DNA from: an uncultured Lentisphaerota bacterium
GTDB taxonomy: Bacteria; Verrucomicrobiota; Lentisphaeria; Oligosphaerales; CAITYL01
NCBI GenBank assembly: GCA_903921725.1
Contig: CAIXRA010000014.1
Coordinates: 1 to 56,657, forward strand
DNA length: 56,657 nt
Direction: 5' to 3'
This document shows, piece after piece, positions 15,639 to 24,789 of this stretch. The translations under genes and the position numbers were made by a program. Positions within the stretch are counted from its first letter, which is position 1, and every line of letters begins with the position of its first letter. The notes under the pieces are model-generated. The model saw nothing but the letters and a program-made list of their open reading frames with translations, had not been told where the DNA came from and did not search any database.

Positions 15639-16580
15639 TCATCTGTAGCCGAAGCGGCGGATGGCGGTTTTGTCGCGGCGCCAATGATCGCTTACCTTGA
15701 CAAAAAGCTCGAGGTTGACCCTCTTGCCGCACATCGGTTCGAGCTTGGCGACGGACGCCTGGCGCAGCTGTTTCATCATCTGCCCACCCTTGCCAATCAG
15801 GATCCCCTTCTGGCTGTCGCGCTCGACATGGAGCACGGCCTTGACCCGGACGCGGTCGTCCGACTCCTTCCATTCCTCGATCTCGACGGCGGTGGCGTGC
15901 GGCACCTCGTCGCGCAGCGCCTCCAGCACCGCCTCGCGGATCAGTTCGGCACCGATGTCGCGCTCGTAGTCGGTGGTGATGGTTTCCGGATCGTAAAGGA
16001 ACGGCCCCTCCGGCAGATGCGCACGGGCCAGGGCAAGCACCTTCAGCACGTCGGCCTTGCTGATGGCGGAGATGACCTCCAGCGCGGCCTGCGGCAGGCG
16101 CGCGCGCCACCATTCCTGCGCGGCGGCGGTCATTGCGGGTTCGGCGATGTCGGACTTGTTGACCAGCACCAGCACGGGCTTTCCCGACTGCGCGGCGGCG
16201 GCGGCGGCAAGTTCGTCCTCAGCGCCCGGCTTGCGCGTGGGGTCGGCCAGGCAGAGGACAACGTCCGCATCCCCGAGCGCGCGGCGCACCGACTCCATCA
16301 TCGCATGGTTCAGCGCATCCCCCACTTCATGAACACCGGGCGTGTCGAGGAACAGCATCTGGGAGTCGCGGGTGGAAAAAACCCCAAGCAACCGCCGGCG
16401 GGTCGTTTGGGGTTTGGGGGACACGGGCGCCAGATGATACTCCAGCGCCGTGTTCAGGAAGGTTGATTTCCCGGTGTTCGGCCGGCCGAGGAGGACGACA
16501 TACCCGACTTTGCCGGCGGGCCATTCCGCCGCCCCCCCGTCCATGTTGCCATGTTCAGCCGTCACACGGGTGTCCTTCAT
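15639..16580 (-). CDS. era: GTPase Era
   Basis: A 313-residue essential-type GTPase that binds the 3' end of 16S rRNA during 30S maturation. G1 is GRPNTGKS (32-39), G3 is DTPG, and G4 is NKSD. The C-terminal KH domain is present with GILIGKGGQMMKQL. The start ATG overlaps the stop of the RAM-domain gene by 4 nt (ATGA), indicating translational coupling. The 25-bp gap to the next gene suggests an operon with the glycosyltransferase-STAS gene. Length and motif spacing are normal. Confidence 0.96.
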   Translation of the reverse strand: MKDTRVTAEHGNMDGGAAEWPAGKVGYVVLLGRPNTGKSTFLNTALEYHLAPVSPKPQTTRRRLLGVFSTRDSQMLFLDTPGVHEVGDALNHAMMESVRRALGDADVVLCLADPTRKPGAEDELAAAAAAQSGKPVLVLVNKSDIAEPAMTAAAQEWWRARLPQAALEVISAISKADVLKVLALARAHLPEGPFLYDPETITTDYERDIGAELIREAVLEALRDEVPHATAVEIEEWKESDDRVRVKAVLHVERDSQKGILIGKGGQMMKQLRQASVAKLEPMCGKRVNLELFVKVSDHWRRDKTAIRRFGYR

Positions 16581-16822
16581 GCCCTGTCAAAGCTCTGGAG
16601 GGAGAATAGGGTCTTGGTATGCAGGACGCCGGGAGCGTGGACGATGTGCTCGGTGATCAGCTCGGAGAGTGCGCGGTTGTCGGAGACCTTGATCTCGGCG
16701 ACCATGTCGTACTCGCCGGCGACGGCATGGACTTCGATGACGCCCGGCAGTTTCAGGAGATTGACGGCGATCTTCTTGATGTTCTTATCCTGCAGGTTGA
16801 TGAGCACGAATGCGGTGACCAT
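16577..16822 (-). CDS. Stand-alone Lrp/AsnC ligand-binding (RAM) domain protein
   Basis: An 81-residue protein consisting only of the AsnC_trans_reg/RAM domain (beta-alpha-beta-beta-alpha-beta). It shows PGVIEVHAVAGEYDMVAEIKV and an LVHxxPGVxxTxT-like IVHAPGVLHTKT. It has no helix-turn-helix, so it does not bind DNA by itself; such proteins may sense amino acids or assemble with full Lrp proteins. The ATG at 16822 is chosen because GAGGAGGG lies 8 nt upstream; a longer frame would add 12 basic residues. Its 4-nt overlap with era places it first in the operon. Confidence 0.85.
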   Translation of the reverse strand: MVTAFVLINLQDKNIKKIAVNLLKLPGVIEVHAVAGEYDMVAEIKVSDNRALSELITEHIVHAPGVLHTKTLFSLQSFDRA

Positions 16823-16968
16823 TGGCAGGGCCCTCCTCTTTTGGGTTTTCGCTTTCATCCATTCCTGTGCGGGAAACCTTCACAAATTGCAAGGCGCGAA
16901 CTGCGTGCCTTCACCCGCAATGTAACGGGCTCCGGATATTCTACAAAAGCTTTCCGAACTTTTTCTTT

Positions 16969-18351
16969 TCAACGCAGAAAATAACGGTTGGCGATGGAGA
17001 CGCCGCTGAGGAGGGACCCGATGATTCCGAGAAACCCCTGGTCGGTGCCGCAGACGTACACGCCGGGCACCGGCGTCGTGCCGTCCTTCGACTTCACCGG
17101 CGAGCCGTACACGTTGCCGTTGAGGTGGCCGGTGAAGCGCTGGACGGTGCGCGGGGTGAAGATGTCGCACTGTGTGACGTGCGCCGCAAGCCCGGGCACC
17201 AGGCGGCCTGCGAAGGCGAGCTGCTCCGCCAGCACGCGGGCCTTCGCCTCGCGGTACTCCGCCGGCCCCATGGCGAACCAGGCGGCGTGGTCCACCAGCC
17301 GCGTCAGCCGGAACATGCCGCCCTCAAACGGCGTGCCGCCCGCCGGGAAATTGTCCGGCGCGCAGGCCACGCCGCTGGCGGAGTCCACCAGCGCCTCCGG
17401 ACGGCGGTAGCGGAAGCGCGGCGCGTCGTTGAAGAAGAGGATGCACGGATCGAACCCGAACGCCGCCAGCGGACGGTCGAGCACGAAAATCGTCTCCAGG
17501 AAGGCGAGCTGCCCGGCCGGGTGCAAAGCGGCCTCCGGCGGCGCGGGGTCGCACAGCCGCAGGGTCTCGACATAGCCGGCGCAGGAGAGCACGGCGGCGG
17601 TGCGGAGTTCGCGCCCGTCGTCGAGGGTGACCGTCAGCGCGCCCGCCGGACCGCGGACGCCGCGGACTCCGCAGCGGTAGTGCAGCCCGCCGCCGCACTC
17701 GCCGTAGCGCCCGAGCAGAAGGTTGAGCATCGGACGGATGCCGCCTTCCGGACGCGCAAACCCCTCCAGGAAAATGCTTTGAAACATGATGCAAAACTGG
17801 CCGAACTCCATGTCATCCTCGACGGCGCTGCCGTAGAACTGGAGCGGGCAGAGAAGCATCTCCACCAGCAACGGCTCGGTGATGAACTCCGCCAGCATGG
17901 CGCGCGCCATGAGGCCGTCCCGTTTTTCCAGCGAGAGCGCGTCGTAGGCACGGATATGGGCGGTGAGGCGGCGGAAGCCGTCAACCTGCGCCGGAAACAC
18001 TGCGGCAATGGAGGCATCCAGGTCGCGCAGGTCGTTGGTGAAGCGCAGTTCCGCGCCGGGGAAGCGGATGAGGGAGAAGGTCTGCGGGTGGAGCTTCAGG
18101 GCGTCCATGTCGAGCCGGAGCTGCCGCAGGAGCTTGGAGAGCGGGGCCGAACGCTGCTTCGGGTCGGCGAAGTTCGTCATGGCGTGAAGCCCGACGTCGA
18201 AATCGAACCCCTGCCGCCGGTAGTAAGAATTCAGCCCGCCGGGGAGCGAGTGCCGCTCGAAAATGGCGACCTTCTTGCCGAAATGCGCAAGCCGGATGCC
18301 GGCGGCGATGCCGGACATCCCCGCGCCGATGATGATGACGTCATAGTCCAT
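16969..18351 (-). CDS. CrtI-like FAD-dependent oxidoreductase (phytoene dehydrogenase / CRTISO family)
   Basis: A 460-residue flavoprotein. The N-terminal dinucleotide fold DVIIIGAGMSGIAAGIRLA carries the GxGxxG motif. It is followed by the acidic end of beta-2 (AIFERHSLPGG) and the family HAMTNF region. The C-terminus carries GVYVCGTDQGFLGIIGSLLSG, matching the conserved FAD-closing motif of carotenoid desaturases and isomerases. The substrate could be a carotenoid, retinoid-like polyene or other lipid. No other carotenoid gene is nearby, so a specific reaction is not assigned. The ATG at 18351 is taken because the GxGxxG fold begins three residues later; the frame upstream is antisense-like sequence. 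Confidence 0.85.
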   Translation of the reverse strand: MDYDVIIIGAGMSGIAAGIRLAHFGKKVAIFERHSLPGGLNSYYRRQGFDFDVGLHAMTNFADPKQRSAPLSKLLRQLRLDMDALKLHPQTFSLIRFPGAELRFTNDLRDLDASIAAVFPAQVDGFRRLTAHIRAYDALSLEKRDGLMARAMLAEFITEPLLVEMLLCPLQFYGSAVEDDMEFGQFCIMFQSIFLEGFARPEGGIRPMLNLLLGRYGECGGGLHYRCGVRGVRGPAGALTVTLDDGRELRTAAVLSCAGYVETLRLCDPAPPEAALHPAGQLAFLETIFVLDRPLAAFGFDPCILFFNDAPRFRYRRPEALVDSASGVACAPDNFPAGGTPFEGGMFRLTRLVDHAAWFAMGPAEYREAKARVLAEQLAFAGRLVPGLAAHVTQCDIFTPRTVQRFTGHLNGNVYGSPVKSKDGTTPVPGVYVCGTDQGFLGIIGSLLSGVSIANRYFLR

Positions 18352-18529
18352 AAGTGGGGAATGTCCAACGTGTTGCCCGGCGGCCGATGGCGGAATGACA
18401 ATCGTGAAATATACCGCGTGCCGCCCCCTTTGGCCGCAAAAAACCGCGCGGATGCGGCAAAAAGTTGGATGGACGTCGGGAAGCACGGCAATCGCCCCCG
18501 CCGGAGAAGCGGCCGTCACCGGCGGCGCG

Positions 18530-21500
18530 TCATTTCGCCGCGGGTGTTTCCGGCGCCGGCGTCTGCAGGCCGCGGAAATAGGAGCGGATGGTCTCGCGGT
18601 AGGCGGGGTCGCGGACCTGTTCGATGTCGAAGTCCCAAGCCGCAGAGCCGGACGCGCCGGACGCCCCAATCTCCGTCGCCATCGGCAGCACCGCACCGCT
18701 CTGCTGTTCGAAACGGCTGTCCTGGAGCTGGCGCACCACGCGCCGGCAAAGGCTGCCGTAATCCGCCGCCGTGGAGGAGAATTCGGCGTTGCGGAGTTCG
18801 CGCGCGGCGTCGGCGAGGCGGCCGCCGTTGACGTAGAGCAGCCGCGCCCGGGTGTACTGCGCCTCAACCTCCTGCCGGAGCGGCGTCATCGAGCCTCCGT
18901 GATCCGCAACCCCGAGGTCGCGGCGCGGCGCCTTTCCGAACATGCCGATGCTCTCCGACTCGCCGCCGAGCTTGCCGCCGCCGGTGCCGCGCGCCTTGAG
19001 CGTGGAGCTTTCGTCCTCCGTCACCTGCCCCTTTTGGAGCGGGTCCTTGGTGTAGCGCGCCTCGGTCGCGCGCCCCTCCAGCCCCTTGACCTTGTTCTCC
19101 ACCAGTTCGCCGCTGCTCTTGCCCTCGCGCCCGGCGCCGCTGCGGCCGGTCATCTCGTTGTCGTTCGGGGCGGCGTTGCCCGACTTGCCCTTGGCGGAGA
19201 AGCTCGGCATCGGCCCGTCCATGATCCCCCACCCCATCTCGCCGTCGGCGATCATGTTGTTGCCCGTGGTGTCCTGCGACTGCGCCGCAATCGCCGGGTC
19301 CTGCTTGAGGAGCTCGCCGACGATATCCTCCAGCTCGTCCGGCAGCGGCACCAGCGGGATGTCGGGGAACTCGTCGGTGTCGAAGCTCTCCATGTTCCAG
19401 ACGATGTTGTCCGGCACGTCCGGCAGCCACATCTCGACATCCTCGACGCGCTTCTTCACCGCGCGGATCGCGTCCAGCAGCGCGTCCTCCTTCTGCACGG
19501 CGATTTCGACGGCCGGGGCGTGCTCGCTGTCCTTCGCCTGCTGCACGTCCTCGAAGACCTCGCGCATCTTCCCGTTCAGCTCGTTGGCGACCGGGAGGTC
19601 GGGGAACTGGTAGAGGTCGTTCGCCATCTTCTCGACCAGCTCCGCCATCGGCTCCTGCTGCTTGTCCATCGCGCGGAGCGTCTCCTTCACGCCGGGGTCG
19701 TCCATCTTCTTCCCGTCGCGCGCCAGTTCGTCCGTGGCCGTCTTGATCCGGTTCTGCAGCGCCTCCATCTCCTTGAGCGCCCCGTCCATCTCCTTGAGCT
19801 TCTCGGTGGCGTCCTTCACCACCTCCTTCGCATGCCGCACGCTCCACTTGTTGAGCACGTCGAGGACGGCCAGCAGGTCGTGGAGCGCCTCCGCCTGGCG
19901 CTGCACCGCCGGGTCCGCCTTCCGCGCGTCCAAGGCCTCGGCCGCCAGGATCATCGCCTCATAGGTCCTCTTCTCAGCAAGAAGCCTGCGCGCCTCGCGA
20001 ACCGCCGCCTGGAACCCGTCCGCCGTGGGCGCCGCGCGGAGCGTCTCCGCCGCCGCGTCGTCGAACCCGGTCAGCCCCTCCGCAATCTGGTCCTCCACCT
20101 TCGCCAGCGGCCGGAAATCGCCGGGTGCCGGGCGCTTGTCCGCCGCCGCCTTCCGCACCGCCTGCGTCGCCTTCAGGTTCTCCTCCTGCCGCTTCACGAG
20201 CTGGCGGAACAGTTCCATCAGGTCCCGGCGCGACTGCTGCCGGACCTCGCCCGCCAGGCCGTCCTTCAATCCGGAAAGCGCCGCCAGTATCCGCCGCTGC
20301 GCCACCAAGCTCTCCCCGAGCGCCGCCAGGCGCGCCGGACCGTTCACGGCCGCCGCCACCTCCAGCTGGTCGGCCGCCTTCGGCATCTCGCCCGCCGCGA
20401 GCCGCGCCAGCGTGTCCGCCAGCTCCCCGAGCGTCCGGCGGTCCCCGCGCAGCAGTTCCAAGCCGAGCCGGAGAATGTCGGCCTGCACCTCGCCCATCGC
20501 GCGGATCGGGCCGTTCGCAATGGCGTTCCCGTCGCCGGTTGCGGCCAGTTTCGCCGTCCCCGCCGCGTTGTCCTGCTGCATCCGCACCAGCGCGGAGAGC
20601 GAACGCTCCGCCTCCGTCCCGGCGCGCTTCTTCTCCGCGGCCTGATCCTGCGGCGACTGCACGGCGATCTCGACCACCGCCGAATAGCCGCGGTGCTTCA
20701 CGCCCGCCGGATGCCCGTCGTCCGCAAACAGCCGCACCCGCGCCGTCCGCCCCGGCCCGATGCCGAGCTTGGCAACGTTCAGCACGAACTTCCCCGTCGC
20801 CCGCAGCGGCGGCTCCGTGCGGCCCGGTGCAACGGCCGGCATGCGCTGGAGTTCCGCGGCCGTCCGCCCGTCCGCATCCACCCGCTCGATGCCGACCGCA
20901 TGCAGCCCCGCGTCGTCGCCTGCGGCGAAACCAACGGCGACCTCGCCGAGAGGCGGCGCCTGCACCTTCGCCGCGGTCGCCGCGCTGATGACGGGCACCG
21001 CGTCCGCCGTCACGGCGAACGGCAGGTCATGCGTGGCCTGAACGCCGGAAATTCCGGTGAGGCAGATGGAAAGCGCGCCGGTTGCGGACGCCGCGAACTC
21101 CGCCTTGAACCGACGCCCGTCCGCGCGGCTTCCGCCCGTCATCGCCCGGCCACCGCCCTGCGCCACGGCCTGCCGCAGCGCGGAGTCCGCCACGCCTTCC
21201 AGATAGAGCTTGGACCCGAGGAGGATGCAGCGTCCGCCCATTTCGCCGCGGTGCACGGTCCACGCGGAGGCGCCGGTGTAGGCCGGAGGCGTCACCACCA
21301 GCGACCAGTCCGCCAGCACCGGCGGCGCGGCCATGCCGGCGCGGTACCAGCGCGAGGTGCAGCCGCCCGCCACGATGCGGTAGCGGCATTCGTTGAACAG
21401 CTTCGGCACCACCCCGCTCCAGCGCACCGGCGCTCCGGCCGCCGGGAGCTCCGCCGGGGCGCGGACCAGCACGGCGGTCTCCCCGGCGCGGTTCGGACAC

Positions 21501-22174
21501 TCCAGCTCCACCGTGGCCGCGTCCGGCGGAAGGCCGGCGGTCTGCACGAAAATCCGCAGGTCGCCGCCCGGCTTCAGCGCCACGTCGCCCGGAAGCACAT
21601 TGACAATGACCGTGTGCCGGCGCGCCAGCCGTTCCGCCGACGGCCGCGCCAGGCACTGCAGCGTGTCCAGCGTGCGCCCCGGCTCCAGCGCCAGCAGCAG
21701 CAGCGCCAGCAGTGCGTACCCCGCCAGCAGCCCGCCCAACCGCCGCCCGGCCTGGCCGATTCCGGGCTGCGCCCCGGCCGCCGCCGCCCAAGCCTCCGGC
21801 GGGAGTTCGGCCAGAATCCGCTCCGCGGCCCCGGCGCCGGCACCGGACGCAAGCTGGACGGCGTTCACCAAGTGATTGCGCGTCCCCGGCAGCAGCCGTT
21901 CAAGACGCAGGGCCAGCGCGGCCCGCGATTCCTTCCGGAAAAACGCCAGACCGGGGAGCAGCACCCCCGCCGCCAGCGCGAGCCAGAACGCCGCACAAAA
22001 GATGTAATGCACCACCGGGGGGAGCGCAAGCGCGTGGTCGGCCGCGAGGTAGCAGAAAAAGACCGTCGCCGTCAGACAGGCTCCGGAGAGCACGCCGCGC
22101 CACGCGCCCGCCAGCCGCAGCCGCGCCGCAAACCCCGCCAGTTGCCCGTCAAGTTTTTCCAAACGCGCCGCCAT
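18530..22174 (-). CDS. Giant DUF4175-like membrane protein with coiled coils
   Basis: A 1214-residue protein. Near the N-terminus two hydrophobic helices form a pair (about 27-50 and 55-78) with a third near 160-178 (LLAGYALLALLLLALEP). These precede a long extracytoplasmic region with immunoglobulin-like segments (about 190-450). From about 500 to 950 it is dominated by charged coiled-coil helices rich in Glu, Lys and Ala, such as KATEKLKEMDGALKEMEAL. The layout matches DUF4175-type proteins of planctomycetes and relatives, whose role is not established; an envelope-spanning structural function is an inference. The ATG at 22174 is preferred to an upstream GTG. A MITE-like element ends 67 bp upstream of it, so the promoter may lie in or near that element. 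Confidence 0.75.
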   Translation of the reverse strand: MAARLEKLDGQLAGFAARLRLAGAWRGVLSGACLTATVFFCYLAADHALALPPVVHYIFCAAFWLALAAGVLLPGLAFFRKESRAALALRLERLLPGTRNHLVNAVQLASGAGAGAAERILAELPPEAWAAAAGAQPGIGQAGRRLGGLLAGYALLALLLLALEPGRTLDTLQCLARPSAERLARRHTVIVNVLPGDVALKPGGDLRIFVQTAGLPPDAATVELECPNRAGETAVLVRAPAELPAAGAPVRWSGVVPKLFNECRYRIVAGGCTSRWYRAGMAAPPVLADWSLVVTPPAYTGASAWTVHRGEMGGRCILLGSKLYLEGVADSALRQAVAQGGGRAMTGGSRADGRRFKAEFAASATGALSICLTGISGVQATHDLPFAVTADAVPVISAATAAKVQAPPLGEVAVGFAAGDDAGLHAVGIERVDADGRTAAELQRMPAVAPGRTEPPLRATGKFVLNVAKLGIGPGRTARVRLFADDGHPAGVKHRGYSAVVEIAVQSPQDQAAEKKRAGTEAERSLSALVRMQQDNAAGTAKLAATGDGNAIANGPIRAMGEVQADILRLGLELLRGDRRTLGELADTLARLAAGEMPKAADQLEVAAAVNGPARLAALGESLVAQRRILAALSGLKDGLAGEVRQQSRRDLMELFRQLVKRQEENLKATQAVRKAAADKRPAPGDFRPLAKVEDQIAEGLTGFDDAAAETLRAAPTADGFQAAVREARRLLAEKRTYEAMILAAEALDARKADPAVQRQAEALHDLLAVLDVLNKWSVRHAKEVVKDATEKLKEMDGALKEMEALQNRIKTATDELARDGKKMDDPGVKETLRAMDKQQEPMAELVEKMANDLYQFPDLPVANELNGKMREVFEDVQQAKDSEHAPAVEIAVQKEDALLDAIRAVKKRVEDVEMWLPDVPDNIVWNMESFDTDEFPDIPLVPLPDELEDIVGELLKQDPAIAAQSQDTTGNNMIADGEMGWGIMDGPMPSFSAKGKSGNAAPNDNEMTGRSGAGREGKSSGELVENKVKGLEGRATEARYTKDPLQKGQVTEDESSTLKARGTGGGKLGGESESIGMFGKAPRRDLGVADHGGSMTPLRQEVEAQYTRARLLYVNGGRLADAARELRNAEFSSTAADYGSLCRRVVRQLQDSRFEQQSGAVLPMATEIGASGASGSAAWDFDIEQVRDPAYRETIRSYFRGLQTPAPETPAAK

Positions 22175-22233
22175 GCCGGAACTGTAGTGCGGCAATGGCA
22201 AAAGCGGAAACACGCCGCGCCATTCCCGTTTTT

Positions 22234-22585
22234 TACTTTTATATGGCTGGCTGATTGACTCTCGTAGCCATTACGGGTGGTGGTACATGCGTGACGGCAG
22301 GTTGGTGTTATTTGGAGTGCGGCAATACGTGCATCCGTTTGCCGCTTTTCAACTAAGGCGGAGCCGCTATAACAACACCTTATAGATTGTCGCCACAACC
22401 AACAACCAACCCCAAGAGCAAAACCAAAAACACCAGAACACCAGCGCTCCGCGCGCATAAAAAAGCGGCAAACGGATGCACTTATTGCCGCACTCCAAGC
22501 TTGCGACCAGGCACCGTGCAGAATGACAGGGCAACCTACTGCCGGCAGTGTGTACGAGAGTCAATCAGCCAGCCATATACTTTTA
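22234..22585. mobile_element. MITE-like element with 25-bp TIRs and 8-bp target duplication
   Basis: Terminal inverted repeats are exact over 25 bp (22242-22266 and 22553-22577, starting TATGGCTGGCTGATTG). They are flanked by identical TACTTTTA at 22234-22241 and 22578-22585, an 8-bp target duplication. Inside, a second inverted pair of about 38 bp (22312-22349 and 22461-22498) differs at one base and carries GGAGTGCGGCAATA and GTGCATCCGTTTGCCGC. The 336-bp body is AT-richer than its surroundings and has no transposase. It would have moved with enzymes from elsewhere. It lies between the divergent DUF4175-like and argG genes. Confidence 0.85.
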
Positions 22586-22736
22586 ATCCTGCGAGCCGCC
22601 GCGGAAATTCCGGATTATAGTATCTCCCGTTTTTCACCTATTGCGCGCCCGCCGGCTCCCATACCCGTGAACGGCCTGGCGGTGGCGCCTTGGCTTCCAG
22701 GCAACGAACATCATCCAGAGAAAGGCGAGCGGTTCC

Positions 22737-23945
22737 ATGAAGAAAGTCGTTCTGGCGTATTCCGGCGGTCTGGACACCTCGGTCCTCCTCACCTGGCTCA
22801 AGGAAACCTACGGCTGCGAGGTCATCTGCTTCTGCGCCAACGTCGGCCAGGAAGAGGAGCTGACCGGGCTTGAGGCGAAGGCCAAAAAGACCGGCGCCTC
22901 CAAGTGCTACATCCGCGACCTGGAGGAGGAGTTCGCCCGCGACTACGTCTTCCCGATGATGCAGGCCAACGCCATCTACGAGGGCACCTACCTGCTCGGT
23001 ACCTCCATCGCCCGCCCGCTCATCGCCAAGCATCTCGTTGACATCGCCATCGCCGAGGGCGCCGACGCCATCTGCCACGGCGCCACCGGCAAGGGCAATG
23101 ACCAGGTCCGCTTCGAGCTGACCGCCTACGCCCTCAAGCCCGACATCAAGATCATCGCCCCCTGGCGCATGCCCGAGGTCTGGAAGTTCAAGGGCCGCAC
23201 CGACCTCATCAAGTACGCGGAGGAGAAAAAGATCCCCATCACCGTCTCCGCCGCCAAGCCGTACTCCATGGACCGCAACCTGTTGCACATCAGTTTCGAA
23301 GGCGGCGTCCTGGAGGATCCGTGGTCCGAGGCGCCCGATGACATGCGCTGCATGACGCGGTCCATCAAGGACACCCCCAACGAGCCCGAGTACGCCGTGC
23401 TCAGCTTCAAGGACGGCATCCCCGTCGCGGTCAACGGCAGGGAATACTCCCCGGCCAAGCTCATGCGCGAACTGAACAAACTCGGCAGCGTTCACGGCAT
23501 CGGCCGCATCGACATCGTCGAGAACCGCTTCGTCGGCATGAAGAGCCGCGGCGTGTACGAGACCCCGGGCGGCACCATCCTGCACATCGCCCACCGCGCC
23601 ATGGAATCGCTGACCATGGACCGCGAGGTGATGTTCCTGCGCGACAGCTTCATCCCGAGCTACGCCCGCATGATCTACAACGGCTTCTGGTTCGCCCCGG
23701 AACGCGAGATGCTCCAGACCGCGATCGCCTACAGTCAGAAGAACGTCACCGGCGACGTCCGCGTGAAGCTCTTCAAGGGCTGCTGCACCGTGGCCGGCCG
23801 CCTCTCGCCGTACTCGCTCTACAACCCGGAAATCGCCTCCTTCGAAAAGGAGAACGTGTACAACCAGGCCGACGCGACCGGCTTCATCAAGCTCAACGCC
23901 CTCCGCCTCCGCGTCCGCGCCGAAGCGCTCAAGAAGGCGCCGTAA
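22737..23945 (+). CDS. argG: Argininosuccinate synthase
   Basis: A 402-residue enzyme joining citrulline and aspartate with ATP to form argininosuccinate, the penultimate step of arginine synthesis. The PP-loop is [15 protein letters not shown] at the N-terminus. Further conserved parts include [15 protein letters not shown] and the [20 protein letters not shown] region that binds citrulline and aspartate. The length is standard. AAGGCGAG lies about 8 nt upstream of the ATG. panD follows 109 bp downstream. Confidence 0.97.
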   Translation: MKKVVLAYSGGLDTSVLLTWLKETYGCEVICFCANVGQEEELTGLEAKAKKTGASKCYIRDLEEEFARDYVFPMMQANAIYEGTYLLGTSIARPLIAKHLVDIAIAEGADAICHGATGKGNDQVRFELTAYALKPDIKIIAPWRMPEVWKFKGRTDLIKYAEEKKIPITVSAAKPYSMDRNLLHISFEGGVLEDPWSEAPDDMRCMTRSIKDTPNEPEYAVLSFKDGIPVAVNGREYSPAKLMRELNKLGSVHGIGRIDIVENRFVGMKSRGVYETPGGTILHIAHRAMESLTMDREVMFLRDSFIPSYARMIYNGFWFAPEREMLQTAIAYSQKNVTGDVRVKLFKGCCTVAGRLSPYSLYNPEIASFEKENVYNQADATGFIKLNALRLRVRAEALKKAP

Positions 23946-23955
23946 AAACGAACTC

Positions 23956-24037
23956 ATCCACAGATTGCACAGATTACGCAGAACGAATAGGTGTCGGGCC
24001 AAACAACACCCTTCACGACTCTGTGAAATCTGTGGAT
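23956..24037. repeat. Short inverted repeat of the 'CAGATT...AATCTGTG' family
   Basis: ATCCACAGATT (23956-23966) and AATCTGTGGAT (24027-24037) form 11-bp exact inverted arms around a 60-bp centre, in the argG-panD spacer. It belongs to the small 'CTGTGxAATCTGTGG' intergenic repeats common in many bacteria. Whether it affects panD expression is unknown. Confidence 0.6.
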
Positions 24038-24054
24038 TAGAAATGGAACATTCC

Positions 24055-24453
24055 ATGCAGATCCAGCGACTCAAGGCCAAGATCCACCGCGCCCGGCTCA
24101 CCGCCTGCGACCTCAACTATGAGGGCAGCCTCGGCATCGACCAGGATATCCTCGATCGCGCCGGCATCCTGCCGTTCGAGAAGATATTGGTCGTCAACGC
24201 CACCAACGGCGAACGGCTGGAGACCTACGCCATCCCCGCGCCGCGCCGCAGCCGTACCTTCCTGCTGAACGGCGCCGCCGCACGCCTCGGCTACCCCGGC
24301 GACGTCGTCACCATCATGGCCTTCGCCGCCATGACCCCCGAGGAGTCCGCCGGCTTCACCCACACCACCGTCATCCTCGACGCAAAAAACCACATCGTTG
24401 AGGAAAAGGCCCAGGGCGGCCCCGCGAAAAAGGCTCCGGCAAAGAAGAAGTAG
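24055..24453 (+). CDS. panD: Aspartate 1-decarboxylase proenzyme
   Basis: A 132-residue pyruvoyl enzyme making beta-alanine for pantothenate and coenzyme A. The self-cleavage site is YEGS, and with the ATG at 24055 the serine is residue 25, exactly as in characterised PanD proteins; this decides the start over an ATG four codons earlier. LKAKIHRARLT, the NATNGERLETY active-site strand and NGAAARLGYPGDVV are typical. The C-terminus carries an unusual Lys/Ala-rich tail (GGPAKKAPAKKK). It is probably co-transcribed with argG and ends at a good intrinsic terminator. Confidence 0.95.
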   Translation: MQIQRLKAKIHRARLTACDLNYEGSLGIDQDILDRAGILPFEKILVVNATNGERLETYAIPAPRRSRTFLLNGAAARLGYPGDVVTIMAFAAMTPEESAGFTHTTVILDAKNHIVEEKAQGGPAKKAPAKKK

Positions 24454-24789
24454 CCGCATTGGCGTGTGGCATGTGCGCATGGCGCTGGCACACGGACACC
24501 AGCTGGTGTTGGAATTGCCGGTACCACCCCCCCCCACACACACGCACAAAACGGACAGGTGCCGTTTTTTTCAATGGCGTGCGTCCCCGGTCAACGCGCG
24601 GAGGTCAGGTCAACCAGCAGGCGGCACGCTAAAGCGGTGAACTACAAACGATTGCCACCCTACGGATACTGACATGCGCCCGTGCATTGATCTCAGACTT
24701 GAATTTCGGGTGCTGCCTGCTAATTTCTGGGTGAGGGGCGAGCTGATAATCAATATGGCTGGTCGCGGCCCAAGAGGCGCTGGCTTGAT
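24454..24789. other. Non-coding spacer between panD and the two-component island
   Basis: No gene is supported. It holds a perfect palindrome ACACCAGCTGGTGT (about 24498), a C9 run followed by CACACACACG (24525-24546), the terminator at 24548-24571, and a GC drop after about 24640 that marks entry into the lower-GC island. TTGAAT...16 nt...TAATTT near 24697-24724 could be the promoter of the sensor kinase, at low confidence. Confidence 0.4.
24548..24571 (+). terminator. Intrinsic terminator after panD
   Basis: AAAACGG (24548-24554) pairs with CCGTTTT (24562-24568) around a 7-nt loop, continuing to seven T. It lies about 95 bp after the panD stop. Confidence 0.7.

Noticed and set aside
18395..22258. 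Open frame of 1287 codons on the plus strand opposite the DUF4175-like gene
   Set aside because: Its composition (Arg/His/Leu-rich, no recognisable domain) is that of an antisense shadow in GC-rich DNA. The minus-strand protein has membrane helices and coiled coils and normal codon use.
22072..22458. Possible transposase or other gene within the MITE-like element
   Set aside because: Short frames here lack any transposase motif, such as DDE or HUH, and cross the inverted repeats.
22638..24116. 492-codon open frame antisense to argG and panD
   Set aside because: It covers two unmistakable conserved genes in the opposite direction and shows no domain of its own.
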